From contig CAIYFP010000050.1 of the NCBI GenBank assembly GCA_903925515.1, positions 1 to 5,976 of the forward strand: DNA of 5,976 nucleotides. The letters are read 5' to 3'. Below, piece by piece: positions 5,015-5,976 of the stretch. Under the pieces are notes generated by a model that was given only the letters and a program-made list of their open reading frames with translations, did not search any database and had not been told where the DNA came from. The stretch's first letter is position 1. Each line of letters opens with the position of its first letter. Source of the stretch: an uncultured Verrucomicrobiota bacterium (GTDB lineage Bacteria; Verrucomicrobiota; Verrucomicrobiia; Limisphaerales; UBA9464). The translations under genes and the position numbers were made by a program.

Positions 5015-5976
5015 ATGCGCGTGGACCTCAGAGGCCTTTCATTGTCGTGGGCTCAAGCACTCGGGTGGGCCCTTGTGTGGCTGCCCGTCGCGGTCCATGG
5101 CGTCCGCATGGCGGCCCAGTCGCCGTTCACCTATCAAGGGCGTCTTGCCGACAACTCCCGCCCCGCCAACGGCTCCTACGACTTCTCCGTTCGCCTCTTT
5201 CCCGCTGCCTCCGGCGGCTCCGCCGTCGCGGGCCCCGTCGCCTTCTCCGCCGTCGGCGTCACCAACGGACTCTTCTCCCTCTCGCTCGACTTCGGTCCCG
5301 GCACCTTCGGCGCGGACCCGCGCTGGATCGAGGTCTCCGTCCGCACCAACGCCGCCGCATCCTACACGGTCCTTGCGCCGCGCCGGCCCGTCACGGCGAC
5401 CCCGCAGGCGTTGTTCTCCCTGTCGGCCGCGTCCGCCCAGTCCGTGCCGGCGTCGGGCGTGTCCGGGGCCCTTTCCATCGCCAACCTGCCGCCCCTCACC
5501 GTCGATGGCTCCGGCCTGACCAGCCTCAACGGCTCGCAAATCCTGTCCGGAACCATCCCCGATGCCCGCCTAAGCCCCAACATGGCCCGCATCCCCGACG
5601 TTCTCACCTCCAGCAACCATCTTTCCGACCGCGTCTATGCCACGCAGGCGGACTTGCAGGCGCAGGTCAACGACCTGTCCAACCGGGTCGCCCAAATCAC
5701 CGCCGCGCTCCCGCCCCAGTCGGCGCTCGTGGCGCCGTCGTTGCCGGGCGGGCTGGTGGTGGCGTCGCCGGTGGCGGGCGACCTTGCGTTGGTCTCGCAG
5801 GGGTTGGTGCAGTTCGCGGGGTTTGACGCCCCGAGCTGGACCACCGGGTCGGACGTTGGGGCGCCCAGCGCGCGTCACGGGCATGGGTCGGCATGGTCGG
5901 GTCGGCAATGGTTCGTGTGGGGCGGGCTGGTGGGCGGGTCGGTCAACAACACCGGCGGCGCGTACGAGCCCGGCAA
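5015..5976 (+). CDS. Secreted kelch-repeat protein, N-terminal part
   Basis: The frame is open to the window edge: 320 codons plus two bases, with no stop. A probable Sec signal peptide covers about residues 1-34, with basic RVDLRG, a hydrophobic stretch to about 28, and possible cleavage after VHG (29) or MAA (34). SPFTYQGRL (36-43) opens an extracellular N-terminal module, ending near VLAPRRPVTATPQALFS (119-135), that I know from verrucomicrobial and planctomycetal secreted proteins. A Ser/Gly/Leu-rich stretch with VDGSGLTSLNGSQILSGTIP (163-182) resembles fibre or stalk repeats. A short coiled coil follows at about 208-231 (ATQADLQAQVNDLSNRVAQI). From 286, ARHGHGSAWSG then FVWGG and NNTGGAYEPG (311-320) looks like the first kelch blade. 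ATG 5015 is the first start after an in-frame TGA at 5006. No good Shine-Dalgarno precedes it. GTG 5021 is an alternative. The function is unknown, and surface adhesion or matrix building is only a guess. Confidence 0.8.
   Translation, partial: MRVDLRGLSLSWAQALGWALVWLPVAVHGVRMAAQSPFTYQGRLADNSRPANGSYDFSVRLFPAASGGSAVAGPVAFSAVGVTNGLFSLSLDFGPGTFGADPRWIEVSVRTNAAASYTVLAPRRPVTATPQALFSLSAASAQSVPASGVSGALSIANLPPLTVDGSGLTSLNGSQILSGTIPDARLSPNMARIPDVLTSSNHLSDRVYATQADLQAQVNDLSNRVAQITAALPPQSALVAPSLPGGLVVASPVAGDLALVSQGLVQFAGFDAPSWTTGSDVGAPSARHGHGSAWSGRQWFVWGGLVGGSVNNTGGAYEPG

Noticed and set aside
4785..5519. A plus-strand open frame covering the intergenic region and the start of the secreted-protein gene.
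   Set aside because: Its second half is Pro/Ser/Arg-rich and out of phase with the clear SPFTYQGRL frame. It is a shadow.

Overview
The window is GC-rich (mostly G+C in third codon positions) and most resembles a member of the Verrucomicrobiota, with Planctomycetota as the second choice. The pointers are three protein families that I associate with large verrucomicrobial genomes. They are an ECF-like sigma factor of the 'TRxSxxxRLRDWxDxxSW' type, a Ser/Thr kinase with 'GTxGYIPPEGPNTPQADIYALG'-type signatures fused to WD40 repeats, and a secreted 'SPFTYQGRL' protein leading into kelch-like repeats. The assignment rests on remembered family signatures, not on a search.

Layout: positions 1-292 are non-coding and begin with a cluster of hairpins that looks like a dispersed intergenic repeat. 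Positions 293-958 encode a sigma-70-family (ECF-like) sigma factor. Fifteen bases later, positions 974-4471 encode a 1165-residue membrane-anchored Ser/Thr protein kinase with a long C-terminal beta-propeller region. The two genes very probably form one transcription unit. Positions 4469-4742 carry a transposase-less candidate mobile element with 28-nt imperfect terminal inverted repeats bounded by TA, and its left edge coincides with the kinase stop codon. Positions 4743-5014 are a further intergenic stretch with no clear gene. Positions 5015-5976 are the start of a secreted protein gene that runs off the window.

Likely working relationship (inference): the kinase would sit in the inner membrane with its catalytic domain in the cytoplasm and its WD40 propellers outside. 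The adjacent sigma factor would be the natural transcriptional output, directly or through a partner. This sigma-kinase pairing is a known arrangement in Planctomycetota and Verrucomicrobiota rather than a new system. The secreted kelch-type gene lies beyond a 543-base gap and need not belong to the same unit.

The points most worth a second look are the TA-bounded, hairpin-rich element placed exactly on the kinase stop codon, and the sharp G-to-C-to-G strand composition switches that occur inside genes rather than at their borders.
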